Part shown: positions 15,003 through 23,052 of the stretch, in pieces | How the letters are laid out: the number at the start of each line of letters is the position of its first letter | How positions within the stretch are numbered: position 1 is the stretch's first letter | Source: Gemmatimonadota bacterium | Lineage (GTDB): Bacteria; Gemmatimonadota; Gemmatimonadetes; Gemmatimonadales; Gemmatimonadaceae | Direction of reading: 5' to 3' | Length of the DNA: 64,000 nt | NCBI GenBank assembly: GCA_016719105.1 | Contig: JADKAQ010000046.1 | Span: 558,001-622,000 of the forward strand | The notes under the pieces: model-generated | Told to the model about the DNA's origin: nothing | The model's input: the letters and a program-made list of their open reading frames with translations, nothing else | The model's database searches: none | Position numbers and translations under genes: made by a program

Positions 15003-17504
15003 TCACATTCCGGGAGCCAGCCGCCGGAAGAACGAGTCGGGATGCCAGCGCGGCCTGCGATCGCGATCGGCGACCCGCTTCACCACGTCCAGGTAGTAGC
15101 GCGTGAATCCCTCGGCGGTCGCCTGGTCGACATGCTGCGTGACGTCGTCCTGCGGGAAGTGATAGCGCGTGGCACGGAACGCCTTCACTGCCTCGTGCTC
15201 CGGGGTATCGAGGGCGAAGCCCACCTTGAACGAGAGCGACGGGATTCCGCGCAGGATGAACGAGTACTGGTCGCTGCGGATGAAGCGATTCTCCTCGGGC
15301 TCGGGGTCGCTCACCACCGCAAGGCCCAACGCCTCGCCAGCTGCACGGGCGTCGGCCGCCAGGTCCGACTCCTCCAGCCCGTTCACCATGATCCTGGTGA
15401 GCGGGACGATGGGCATGAACATGTCGGTGTTGAGGTTGGCGACGATGCGCTCCGCCTTCACCGTGGGGTGATTGGCCAGGTAGCGCGAGCCGAGCAGCCC
15501 CTTCTCCTCGGCGGTGACCGCCGCGAAGAGGACGGAGCGGCGGAGCTTGCTCCCGCCCTCTTTCAACCGACGGGCCATTTCCATGAGGAGGGCGGTGCCG
15601 GAGGCGTTGTCCATCGCCCCGTTGTAGATCGAATCGCCGTTGACGGCGCGCCCAATCCCGACGTGGTCGAGGTGGGCCGTCAGCACGACGACTTCGTCCT
15701 TGAGCTGCGGGTCGGAGCCGGGGAAGAGTCCGAGCACGTTGTCGGAGGTGACGCGCCCGGTGACGAGCGCCACGCGCGAGCGGATGCGCACCGGCAGGTT
15801 GAAGCGCGGGAGCTTCAGCCCGCTGTCGGCGCGCGCGGCGATGGCAGCGTACGGCTCGGCGGCGCCGTCGAAGAGCTTGGCGGCGCGGGCAGCGTTCCAG
15901 CCGAGGGCGAGGGAGTTGCCACGCTGAGCGTCGAGCGATGCGTCGTCGAGCGTCAGCTGCGGCGCAAGGCGATTGGCGCTCGCGCGCGTGAAGGCCGCGT
16001 CGTTGGTGCGCGACCCGCCGAAGGTGATGACGCCAACCGCGCCGAGCTTCCGGAACGTCTCCCACGACTGGGCGCGCGAGTGCGAGATGACCGGGCCGGG
16101 GACCCCCTTGGGCATCTGCGTCATGTACACCACGACCTTCCCTTTCACGTCGAGCCCCGTGAGGTCGTCGACACCGTACTCCGGGAGCTGCAACCCGTAG
16201 CCGGCAAAGACGAGCGGCGCCTCGACCGACGCGGCGAGCGGGGCGCGCAAGACGAAGGCAGCGTCCTGCCCCAGCGTGAGCGACTCTTCCTTCCCGTCGC
16301 GCAGCAGGGTGAGCGCGGAGCGCGACTCGTCGATCGTGCGCGAGAGGAATCGCACCGGCTGGAAGTAGCCGTTGGTTCCCGCCGGCCGGAGCCCCGCCCG
16401 GGCGAAGGCGTTGGCGACGTACTCGGCTGTCTGGCGATGCTCCTTCGACCCGGTCTGACGACCGGCCATGGAGTCGTGGCTCAGGCGCTCGACGTCGCGC
16501 CACCATCGTTCGCTGGTCTGGGCGCTGCCGGGCCGAGCGTTCGAGAGTCGGAGGACGGCGTCCCGGATGGCGGGCCAGGTGACCGATTGGGGCGACATGA
16601 CCTCATGATGCCCGGCCTTGGGGACCACGATGATCTCCACGCTGTCGCCCTTGGCGCGCGCGGCGGCGCCCCAGAGGTCGAGGTTCTTGCGCGGCATGAT
16701 CCGGTCGGCCTCGCCCGCGATCATGACCTGCGGGACGCCTAACGGGAGCCAGTTCGATGGGGAGGCGTCGCGCCAGCGGTCGGGCACCTCGGTAGGGGAG
16801 CCGCCGAGGAGCTTGGGGATGGTCCCCTCGCCGCACATGCCATCGCCATAGGTGTTGAAGTCGTACAGGTCACCAGGGCCGGCCAGGGCGACGACGCCAG
16901 CGATGGGGAGCGGGTTGGCAACGCGCAGCGGGGAGCCGGCGCCGAGCTTCGGACGGGCCGCCAGCCACAATGCCATCTGGCCGCCGGCAGAGTGGCCGAT
17001 GGCGATCACGCGCGTGAGGTCGAGCGGGTAGCGCGCGGCAAGGCCGCGCAGCGCATCGGCGGCGCTGGCGACGTCGAGGAAGGTCCCGGGCCATCCGCCG
17101 CCGGGGTTGTCGCGGCGTCGGTACTCGACGTTCCATGTCGCGACGCCGGCATCGCGAAGCGCGTCGGCGATGGGGGCGGCGTTGTTGGCGGCGGCGTAGC
17201 CGTGCACCCAGCAGCCGCCATGGATGACGATGGCCACGGCGAAGGGACCCTTGCCGCTCGGCAGGCGCAGCTCGCCGAACTGCAGCGAGTCGGCGCCGTA
17301 GGCAACGCGGGCGTCAGCCGGCTTGCTGGGGAGGGCGTTGATGTCGCTCGGCCTCAGGTAGTTCTGTGCCCGCGCGGTAGCGGAAGGCACGATCGACAGG
17401 GCGATCGAGAGCGCCAGCAGACGGGACGACGCGAGGGCCGCGATCACCCCAGCGAAAGCCGGGGCCCGGTGGCTCTTGGTGAAGTCGGAAGGACGAGATG
17501 GCAT
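15003..17504 (-). CDS. Secreted alpha/beta hydrolase fused to an M28 metallopeptidase
   Basis: An 833-residue exported protein. After a long-headed signal peptide (about residues 1-46, ending TARAQ) comes an esterase-like alpha/beta hydrolase (about 50-330): IVIHGGCWVHG forms the oxyanion region, GHSAGGQMALW holds the nucleophile Ser, and KAGHHEVM supplies the His. Residues about 340-833 are an M28 aminopeptidase: a PA-type lid (AGYGLQLPEYGVDDLTG), then LTAHLDHVGIG, NGAMDNASGTALLMEMAR, AAVTAEEKGLLGS and NLNTDMF, with the zinc ligands in place. I chose the ATG at 17504 because it begins the signal peptide; no good ribosome site is visible and longer starts add only low-complexity shadow sequence. 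A copy of the dispersed palindrome lies inside the signal-peptide codons. Such a one-chain esterase/peptidase would act in the periplasm on peptides or acylated substrates; that is inference. Confidence 0.85.
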   Translation of the reverse strand: MPSRPSDFTKSHRAPAFAGVIAALASSRLLALSIALSIVPSATARAQNYLRPSDINALPSKPADARVAYGADSLQFGELRLPSGKGPFAVAIVIHGGCWVHGYAAANNAAPIADALRDAGVATWNVEYRRRDNPGGGWPGTFLDVASAADALRGLAARYPLDLTRVIAIGHSAGGQMALWLAARPKLGAGSPLRVANPLPIAGVVALAGPGDLYDFNTYGDGMCGEGTIPKLLGGSPTEVPDRWRDASPSNWLPLGVPQVMIAGEADRIMPRKNLDLWGAAARAKGDSVEIIVVPKAGHHEVMSPQSVTWPAIRDAVLRLSNARPGSAQTSERWWRDVERLSHDSMAGRQTGSKEHRQTAEYVANAFARAGLRPAGTNGYFQPVRFLSRTIDESRSALTLLRDGKEESLTLGQDAAFVLRAPLAASVEAPLVFAGYGLQLPEYGVDDLTGLDVKGKVVVYMTQMPKGVPGPVISHSRAQSWETFRKLGAVGVITFGGSRTNDAAFTRASANRLAPQLTLDDASLDAQRGNSLALGWNAARAAKLFDGAAEPYAAIAARADSGLKLPRFNLPVRIRSRVALVTGRVTSDNVLGLFPGSDPQLKDEVVVLTAHLDHVGIGRAVNGDSIYNGAMDNASGTALLMEMARRLKEGGSKLRRSVLFAAVTAEEKGLLGSRYLANHPTVKAERIVANLNTDMFMPIVPLTRIMVNGLEESDLAADARAAGEALGLAVVSDPEPEENRFIRSDQYSFILRGIPSLSFKVGFALDTPEHEAVKAFRATRYHFPQDDVTQHVDQATAEGFTRYYLDVVKRVADRDRRPRWHPDSFFRRLAPGM
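17447..17464. repeat. Copy of the CCCCAGCG palindrome inside a signal peptide
   Basis: CCCCAGCGAAAGCCGGGG, with one mismatch between the arms, sits within the signal-peptide codons of the hydrolase-M28 gene, where it reads as the peptide RAPAFAGV. It resembles the intergenic palindromes at 1031, 33926 and 50751. Confidence 0.5.
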
Positions 17505-17752
17505 CGGCGCCCAAGGGAGGGGTGGCGTGCGCGGGAAGCGTTCGTGCGTACAGGACGCTATCGCGATTCGCTCGGCGCAGGAAGCCAAGGCGATGGTGGA
17601 ATGGGCGGCCCCGGCCCGGTCTCGCGTCGTGCCGCGGTCTTCTCCGCTCCGCCAGGGTACCCGGGGTGCACGCCGACCCACGACGTGCGAACGCCGCCGA
17701 AGTGCGCTATCGTCTGCGCAGCGTCCTTCATCCCACGCCCAGCCGCCAGCCC

Positions 17753-19210
17753 ATGCACCCGATTGCCCGGACCACGATTGGCTCGCTCGCCGCCGCCGCG
17801 GCGCTCCTCTCCTCAACGGTTGCGGCGCAGCAGAAGGCGCCGATCTACACCCCGGGACAGCTCAATCCCAACCAGCAGCTCGCGCGCGAGATCTACAAGG
17901 AACTGGTGGAGATCAACACCGGAGTGGAGACGGGAGACATAACGGCGGCGGCGCAGGCGATGGCGAAGCGCTTCCGAGCGGCCGGGATCCCCGAGGGCGA
18001 CATCTTCGTGGGGGGGCCGCAGCCCAAGAAGCACAACCTGGTCGTGCGACTGCGCGGCAAGGGGGGGCCGAATGCGGGGAAGCCGCTGCTCCTGCTGGCG
18101 CACATCGACGTGGTCGAGGCGCTCAAGGCCGACTGGTCGCCGGATCTCGATCCGTTCGTCTTCACCGAGCGCGACGGCTACTACTACGGACGCGGGACCG
18201 CCGACGACAAGGCGATGGCGTCGATCTTCGTGGCCAACGTCTTCCGGATGAAGCAGGAAGGCTACGTCCCGGACCGCGACATCATCATCGCCCTCACCGC
18301 CGATGAGGAGAGCGGGCCGTTCAACGGCGTGGATTGGCTGACGAAGAACCACCGCGAGCTGGTTGATGCCGCCGTGGTCATCAACGAAGGGGGAGGCGGG
18401 ACGCTGCGCGAGGGCAAGCACCTCTTCAACACGGTGCAGGCGGCGGAGAAGATCACGACCAACTTCACGCTGCGGGCCACCAACCGCGGCGGGCATTCGT
18501 CGGTCCCGCGCGACGACAATGCCATCACGCAGCTCGCCGACGCCCTCGCCAAGGTGGGGCGCCATCGTTTTCCGGTGCAGCTGAGCGAGGTGACGCGCGC
18601 CTTCTTCTCGCAGACCGCCAACCTCGAGACGCCGGAGGTGGGGAAGGCGATGAAGGCGCTCGTGGCCAACCCGCAGGATGCCGCCGCCCTTGGCGTGCTG
18701 CAGAAGGACCCGCGCTACAACTCGATGCTGCGCACGAGCTGCGTGGCCACGCAGCTCAACGGCGGCCACGCGACCAATGCGCTCCCGCAGCTGGCGGAGG
18801 CCAACGTCAACTGCCGCATCTACCCCACCAGCAGCGCCGCCGAGGTGCGCGCGGAGCTGGAGCGCGTGATCGGCGACACCAACGTGAAGGTGATCATCAA
18901 GTCGCAGCGCCCCTCGACGCCGTCGACCGCGCTGGCGCGCGACGTGATGGGGCCCATCGAACGCATCACGAAGGAGATGTGGGGGAACATCCCCGTCATC
19001 CCGACCATGAGCACCGGGGCGACGGACTCGCGATTCTTCCGCGCGTTAGGCGTGCCGGCGTACGGCGTGTCGGGCTTGTTCAGCGACCCCACGGTCGACG
19101 CGCGGGCGCACGGGCGCGACGAGCGGATGGGGGTGCGGAGCTATTTCGAGGGACAGGAGTTCCTGTATCGGCTGACAAAGGCGCTGGCGTCGACGACATC
19201 GATTCAATAG
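17753..19210 (+). CDS. Secreted M20 metallopeptidase
   Basis: A 485-residue exported zinc peptidase of the M20/M25/M40 group (carboxypeptidase, dipeptidase or deacylase activities). The signal peptide covers about residues 1-24 (ending TVAAQQ). Metal and catalytic blocks are complete: LLLLAHIDVVEA, GRGTADDKAMAS, ADEESGPFNG, NEGGGGTL, and the C-terminal TGATDSRFFR and AHGRDERMGV that supply the last ligands. I chose the ATG at 17753 because it opens the signal peptide; the frame is open further upstream without coding character. It diverges from the hydrolase-M28 gene across a 248-base region and converges on the M29-like gene, separated by a long inverted repeat. Confidence 0.88.
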   Translation: MHPIARTTIGSLAAAAALLSSTVAAQQKAPIYTPGQLNPNQQLAREIYKELVEINTGVETGDITAAAQAMAKRFRAAGIPEGDIFVGGPQPKKHNLVVRLRGKGGPNAGKPLLLLAHIDVVEALKADWSPDLDPFVFTERDGYYYGRGTADDKAMASIFVANVFRMKQEGYVPDRDIIIALTADEESGPFNGVDWLTKNHRELVDAAVVINEGGGGTLREGKHLFNTVQAAEKITTNFTLRATNRGGHSSVPRDDNAITQLADALAKVGRHRFPVQLSEVTRAFFSQTANLETPEVGKAMKALVANPQDAAALGVLQKDPRYNSMLRTSCVATQLNGGHATNALPQLAEANVNCRIYPTSSAAEVRAELERVIGDTNVKVIIKSQRPSTPSTALARDVMGPIERITKEMWGNIPVIPTMSTGATDSRFFRALGVPAYGVSGLFSDPTVDARAHGRDERMGVRSYFEGQEFLYRLTKALASTTSIQ

Positions 19211-19232
19211 CGCATCCTCGCTCGAAAAGCTC

Positions 19233-19358
19233 GACACAGAGGTTCACGGAGGTTACACGGAGGATCACAGAGGAGTTCATGGGCGCGTGCGACTCTCGTG
19301 CGACCAGCGTGCGTTTTCCTCTGTAAACCTCCGTGAATCCTCCGTGAACCTCTGTGTC
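19233..19358. repeat. Long inverted repeat built from CACGGAGG/CACAGAGG units
   Basis: Arms at about 19233-19273 and 19318-19358 are near-complementary over 41 bases; the outer 20 bases pair perfectly (GACACAGAGGTTCACGGAGG and its complement). Each arm is itself a chain of purine-rich octamers CACRGAGG. It fills the gap between two convergent genes and would form a large hairpin readable from both sides, so it probably acts as a bidirectional terminator. Its unit structure suggests it arose by tandem duplication. Confidence 0.75.
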
Positions 19359-19381
19359 ATGCTCTCCACGACGAATACTCA

Positions 19382-20560
19382 TCACTTCATCCGCCCAGCC
19401 TCGACCCAGGTCGTCGTTCCAACCCGGACCGTCGCATCGGTGAAGAAGTTCCACCGCACATACCCGCCGGTGACCTTGCCTCCAAGCTCGGAGTTGTCGC
19501 CTAACGACAATCGCACCACCCCGGCCCCGTAGCCGTAGTACGGGATCCACCGCTCGCCCGACGCCGGGATCGCGAGGAGCGGGTTGAACCCGAGGGCGAA
19601 CTCGCGGAACGACCGCCCTGCCTCGCCCGCGGTGCGTAGTTCGCGCTCGACGCCCTCGCGCCCGCTGGTGGCCGTATACCCGGTCAGCTTGCCCCTGGCA
19701 AAGACCATCACCAGCCCCTTCACCGGCGTGTTGCCCCAGACGCCGTCGGGGAAGGCGATCTTCCCGTTCACGCTCTCTTCGATCGGGGCCACACGAATCG
19801 CGCCGGCCGGCAGCTCGACCTCGCGATCGATGAGCGTCTTCCCGCGCGTGGCGCGCGCCGCCGAGGCGTCGCCGTCCTGCCGGGTGACGACGCGGTCGCC
19901 GATCCGGAAGGTGATGTCGGTCCCGGCCGGGGTTGTCACGCGCACGGGCGACGCGCGCATCGCCGACTCGAAGTCGCGCTGCGCCTTGGCCAGGGCCGCG
20001 TAGTCGGTGCGCTCGAGGACGCGCTGGTAGAGCGCGGCGTGCGCGCTCGACGTCGTCATCAGGTCGCCCGCCAGCGAGTAGGCTCCGGCCCAGTGAAAGT
20101 GCACGGTCCGCACGCCACGCGTCGTCGGCGCGCGGAGGATGCGTTGCAGCGCGTCATACGGCGGGTCGGTGGGAGTGGCACCTGGGAGCATGATCCCCAG
20201 GTCGATGTCCCCGAGGTAGCGCACCAGCTGCTCGGCGCTCTTGCCCGCGGCCCCGCGCGTGAAGTCGGTGGCCCACGACGCCGGAGGGGTGCCACGCACG
20301 GCGATGACGCCGAGGTCGATCGCGCCGGCAGCCGCAATCGCGGCGCGCAGCGGGGCGACCACACCATCGGCCTGTCCGGCTTCGCCGACCAGCAGGACGC
20401 GCTCTCCCTTGGTGAGTTGCATCTGCTTCGCGACGGCGCGCGCGACGACGCCCCAGTCGGAGGGAGAGGCAGGCCTGGCCGGGGGAGTCACCGACTGGGC
20501 GAACGCCGCCACGGGGAGGACGAGCGCGAGGGCAAGCGGGAGGGTGCCGGCGATGGGCAT
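19382..20560 (-). CDS. Secreted M29-like aminopeptidase relative with altered metal site
   Basis: A 392-residue exported protein (signal peptide about 1-22, MPIAGTL to AFAQ). The body aligns by eye with thermophilic aminopeptidases of family M29: TPAGTDITFRIGDR, LPAGAIRVAPIEESVNG and REFALGFNP are recognisable. In true M29 enzymes the ligands lie in GEVF, E.GIGTNP, GTVHIALG and IHWDMV. Here these read GAIR, EFALGFNP, GVVRLSLG and VRWNFF, so one Glu, both His and the Asp are replaced. Peptidase activity is therefore doubtful; it may bind peptides or do something else. Divergent from the amidase gene across about 300 bases. Confidence 0.75.
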   Translation of the reverse strand: MPIAGTLPLALALVLPVAAFAQSVTPPARPASPSDWGVVARAVAKQMQLTKGERVLLVGEAGQADGVVAPLRAAIAAAGAIDLGVIAVRGTPPASWATDFTRGAAGKSAEQLVRYLGDIDLGIMLPGATPTDPPYDALQRILRAPTTRGVRTVHFHWAGAYSLAGDLMTTSSAHAALYQRVLERTDYAALAKAQRDFESAMRASPVRVTTPAGTDITFRIGDRVVTRQDGDASAARATRGKTLIDREVELPAGAIRVAPIEESVNGKIAFPDGVWGNTPVKGLVMVFARGKLTGYTATSGREGVERELRTAGEAGRSFREFALGFNPLLAIPASGERWIPYYGYGAGVVRLSLGDNSELGGKVTGGYVRWNFFTDATVRVGTTTWVEAGRMK

Positions 20561-20857
20561 TGAGCCTCGACAGGATGGGATGACGAGCGCGGGTTGAGGC
20601 GTCGGGGGCGATGGTCGGAGATGCCGCGCCGGCGTTGCGGGCTGAACATACGTCCCTGGGAAAGCGGTCGGCGATATCGCACCGGTGTGCCGTGCGCGCC
20701 CCTATCGCTTCGCGCGTTCGCCCCGAGATTGCGGGCGATTCCCACGGTGCGCTACCCTCTCGAGGTGCAAGCCGGGCCGCGCGTGGTCAGTCGTCGTTCC
20801 GCCGTTCCGTCGTTCCATCGCCGCAGCGTCGCTGCGTCCCGTCCCCTCCGCCAGGCC

Positions 20858-22342
20858 ATGCGCGACTCCCTCGGGCTCGCCCACCTCATTCGCACCCGCC
20901 AGCTCTCGGTCGAGGAAGCGGTCGACGCGGCCATCGCTCGCATCGAGCAGCTGAACCCGCAGCTCAACGCGGTCATTCACCCGATGTTCGAGCAGGCGCG
21001 CCAGATGGCTCGCCGGCCGCTCGCCGATCCCGACGCGCCATTTGCCGGCGTCCCGTTCCTCATCAAGGACCTGCTCACCGCCTATGCCGACGAGCCGATG
21101 GCCAGCGGCTCGACGCTCTATGCGGGATGGCGCGCGGAGGCGGACTCGGAGCTGATGGCGCGCTACCGGAAGTCCGGAGTGATCGTGCTGGGCAAGACCA
21201 ACACACCGGAGTTCGGGCTCACCCCCTTCACTGAGCCCAAGGCCAAGGGGATCAGCCGCAACCCGTGGAACGTCGAGCGCACGACCGGTGGCTCGAGCGG
21301 CGGGTCGGCCGCGGCGGTTGCCAGCGGGATGGTGACGATGGCCGGTGGTGGCGACGGGGGTGGGTCGATTCGCATTCCCGCGAGCTGCTGCGGAGTCTTC
21401 GGCTTCAAGGCCACGCGCGGGCGCGTCCCGACCGGCCCCGGCGATGGCGAGATCTGGGCGGGGGCCGTGACCGAAGGGGTGGTCACGCGCTCCGTCCGCG
21501 ACTCGGCGGCGATGCTCGATGCCATCGACGGCGAGGACGTGGGAGCGCCGTACGCGGCTCCGCCCAAGGCGCGAGCGTTCCTGGACGAGGTGTCGACCGA
21601 GCCGGGTCGCCTGCGCATCGCCTTCACCGACGCCCCGATGCTCGGCCACGCCATCCACGCCGACTGCAAGGGGGCGGTGCGCGATGCGGCCGCGCTGCTC
21701 GAGTCGTTAGGCCATCACGTGGAGGAGGCCGCGCCGGTCATCGACCGCGAGCGGTTCAACGAGGCCTTCATCACCATCGTCTGTGGCGAGGTGGTCGCCG
21801 ATCTCCGCGACGCCGCGGCCCGGCTCCGCCGCGAGGCGCGGCGCGACGACGTCGAGGTCGCGACGTGGGGGCTGGCCATGCTGGGAGGCTCGATCACCGC
21901 CGGCGACTACGCCAGCGCGCAGCGCTACCTGCAGCGCGTGGGGCGCACGATGGGGGCGTTCTTCCAGCGCCACGATCTCCTCCTCACGCCGACGCTGGGG
22001 ATGCCACCGGTCCCGCACGGCACGTTGCAGCCCAAGCCGGGGGAGGAGATGATGCTCAAGGTGTTCGGCGCGCTGCACGCGGGGGGACTGATGAAGAAGC
22101 TGGGCGCGGTCACGCAGGTGGCGGCGACCGTCTTCGACTTCATCCCGTATCCGCCGCTGTTCAACGTCACCGGGCAGCCGGCGATGTCGGTGCCGCTCTG
22201 GTGGAACCGCGAGGGGCTCCCCATCGGGGTGCAGCTGGCGGGGCGCTTCGGCGACGACGCGACGCTCTTTCGCGTCGCGGGGCAGCTGGAGCGGGCGCGC
22301 CCCTGGCACGAGCGCTGGCCCGCCACGTCGGCGCGCCCCTGA
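20858..22342 (+). CDS. Amidase (amidase-signature family)
   Basis: A 494-residue enzyme of the amidase-signature family, which hydrolyses carboxamides through a Ser-cisSer-Lys triad. The triad is visible: Lys70 in FLIKDL, Ser150 in GGSSGGSAAAV and nucleophile Ser170 in GGGSIRIPASC. It most resembles the 6-aminohexanoate-cyclic-dimer-hydrolase-like branch (ending NVTGQPAMSVPLWWNREGLP). I chose the ATG at 20858 because it starts on MRDSLGLAHLIRTRQLS, the usual N-terminus; the longer frame upstream is non-coding. No signal peptide is visible, so it is probably cytoplasmic. The substrate is unknown. Confidence 0.92.
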   Translation: MRDSLGLAHLIRTRQLSVEEAVDAAIARIEQLNPQLNAVIHPMFEQARQMARRPLADPDAPFAGVPFLIKDLLTAYADEPMASGSTLYAGWRAEADSELMARYRKSGVIVLGKTNTPEFGLTPFTEPKAKGISRNPWNVERTTGGSSGGSAAAVASGMVTMAGGGDGGGSIRIPASCCGVFGFKATRGRVPTGPGDGEIWAGAVTEGVVTRSVRDSAAMLDAIDGEDVGAPYAAPPKARAFLDEVSTEPGRLRIAFTDAPMLGHAIHADCKGAVRDAAALLESLGHHVEEAAPVIDRERFNEAFITIVCGEVVADLRDAAARLRREARRDDVEVATWGLAMLGGSITAGDYASAQRYLQRVGRTMGAFFQRHDLLLTPTLGMPPVPHGTLQPKPGEEMMLKVFGALHAGGLMKKLGAVTQVAATVFDFIPYPPLFNVTGQPAMSVPLWWNREGLPIGVQLAGRFGDDATLFRVAGQLERARPWHERWPATSARP

Positions 22343-22428
22343 GTTCCAGCCGGGAGCGATCGCCCCACGACACGGGCGATCCCCTGCCGCCTAACAGGTT
22401 CGGCAAGGGACCGTCCGTGGTCTCGCGA

Positions 22429-22465
22429 TGCGTGTGGTGCGTGCGTGGTGCGTGCGTGGTGCGTC
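22429..22465. repeat. Short tandem repeat, about 11-bp unit
   Basis: About three copies of GGTGCGTGCGT in an intergenic region, the first imperfect. Neither frame nor context suggests a coding role. Confidence 0.55.
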
Positions 22466-22624
22466 CCGTCGGCCTCGCCTCATCGTCGCACCGGTCACCG
22501 CGGCCCCCACGGCTGATGATGCCCGTGGCACGGTGGAAGGGTACGCCGTCGGCCCAGAAGCTGAGGTGCAACGGGGGGTGCAGCGTCAACATTGCAGCAG
22601 GCGAGTCGCACGCGTGGCGTGTCC

Positions 22625-22765
22625 TCACATCGAACGCGACCTGCCGCAACAGGCGCCCGGTCCCGCCCGGCACGCCACCTGGCCGTGCCCCTCGGTCGGC
22701 AGGGAGCTCAGCGCCACGAGGCTTGCCGCCGCGAGACACCCTCGCCGAAAACGTCGGTGGTTCAT
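22625..22765 (-). pseudogene. Possible remnant of a secreted protein gene
   Basis: A 46-codon frame begins with ATG after a strong GGGAGGG ribosome site and encodes a convincing signal peptide (MNHRRFRRG, then LAAASLVALSSLP). It is followed by a short Cys-rich tail (VACRAGPGACCG) and an early stop. Downstream frames are open but not recognisable. I read it as the 5' end of a decayed secreted protein, but it could be a genuine small secreted peptide. Confidence 0.35.
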
Positions 22766-23022
22766 GGTCCCTCCCGCGGTGTATGGCCGGGGTCGCCTAA
22801 CGCGGTCGACGCACGGCCGGGAACGGAGGGATGTTAGGGGCGCGGCGCGGCCGCGTCGGTGCAACGCCGCACGCAGAATGTGCGTGCTACGTCGACGCGC
22901 ATCTGTGAGCTGCCGTGCATAACGCGCCGCACGTGCGTCGGTACGGCTGACGTCGCATCGAGATCGTGCGCGTCGTACTCCCCCTTGGGGGGCACGTCAC
23001 CCCATGCCGTCAGCCGCCCACC

Positions 23023-23052
23023 GCCCGCCGCCCGCCGCCCGCCCGCCGCCCG
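23023..23052 (-). repeat. G-rich run directly after the DUF5916 stop
   Basis: On the minus strand this is a chain of GGGCGG/GGCGGG units immediately downstream of the stop codon. It could fold into a G-quadruplex in DNA or RNA and might serve as a transcription end; this is tentative. Confidence 0.4.

Larger units (their letters stand above)
22343..23052. other. 710-base stretch with little coding content
   Basis: Between the convergent amidase and DUF5916 genes. It holds a short tandem repeat (22429-22465), a possible gene remnant on the minus strand (22625-22765), two copies of the CCTAAC-type motif (22390 and 22795) and a C-rich GCC/CCG run next to the DUF5916 stop. I see no intact gene. 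Confidence 0.6.

Noticed and set aside
19233..19358. CRISPR-like array
   Set aside because: Units are short octamers without unique spacers and the whole forms one inverted repeat; no cas genes are present.
22167..22739. Minus-strand frame of 190 codons after the amidase gene
   Set aside because: Part of it is the antisense of the amidase; the rest has no recognisable domain. Only its upstream neighbour (22625-22765) has a convincing start and signal.
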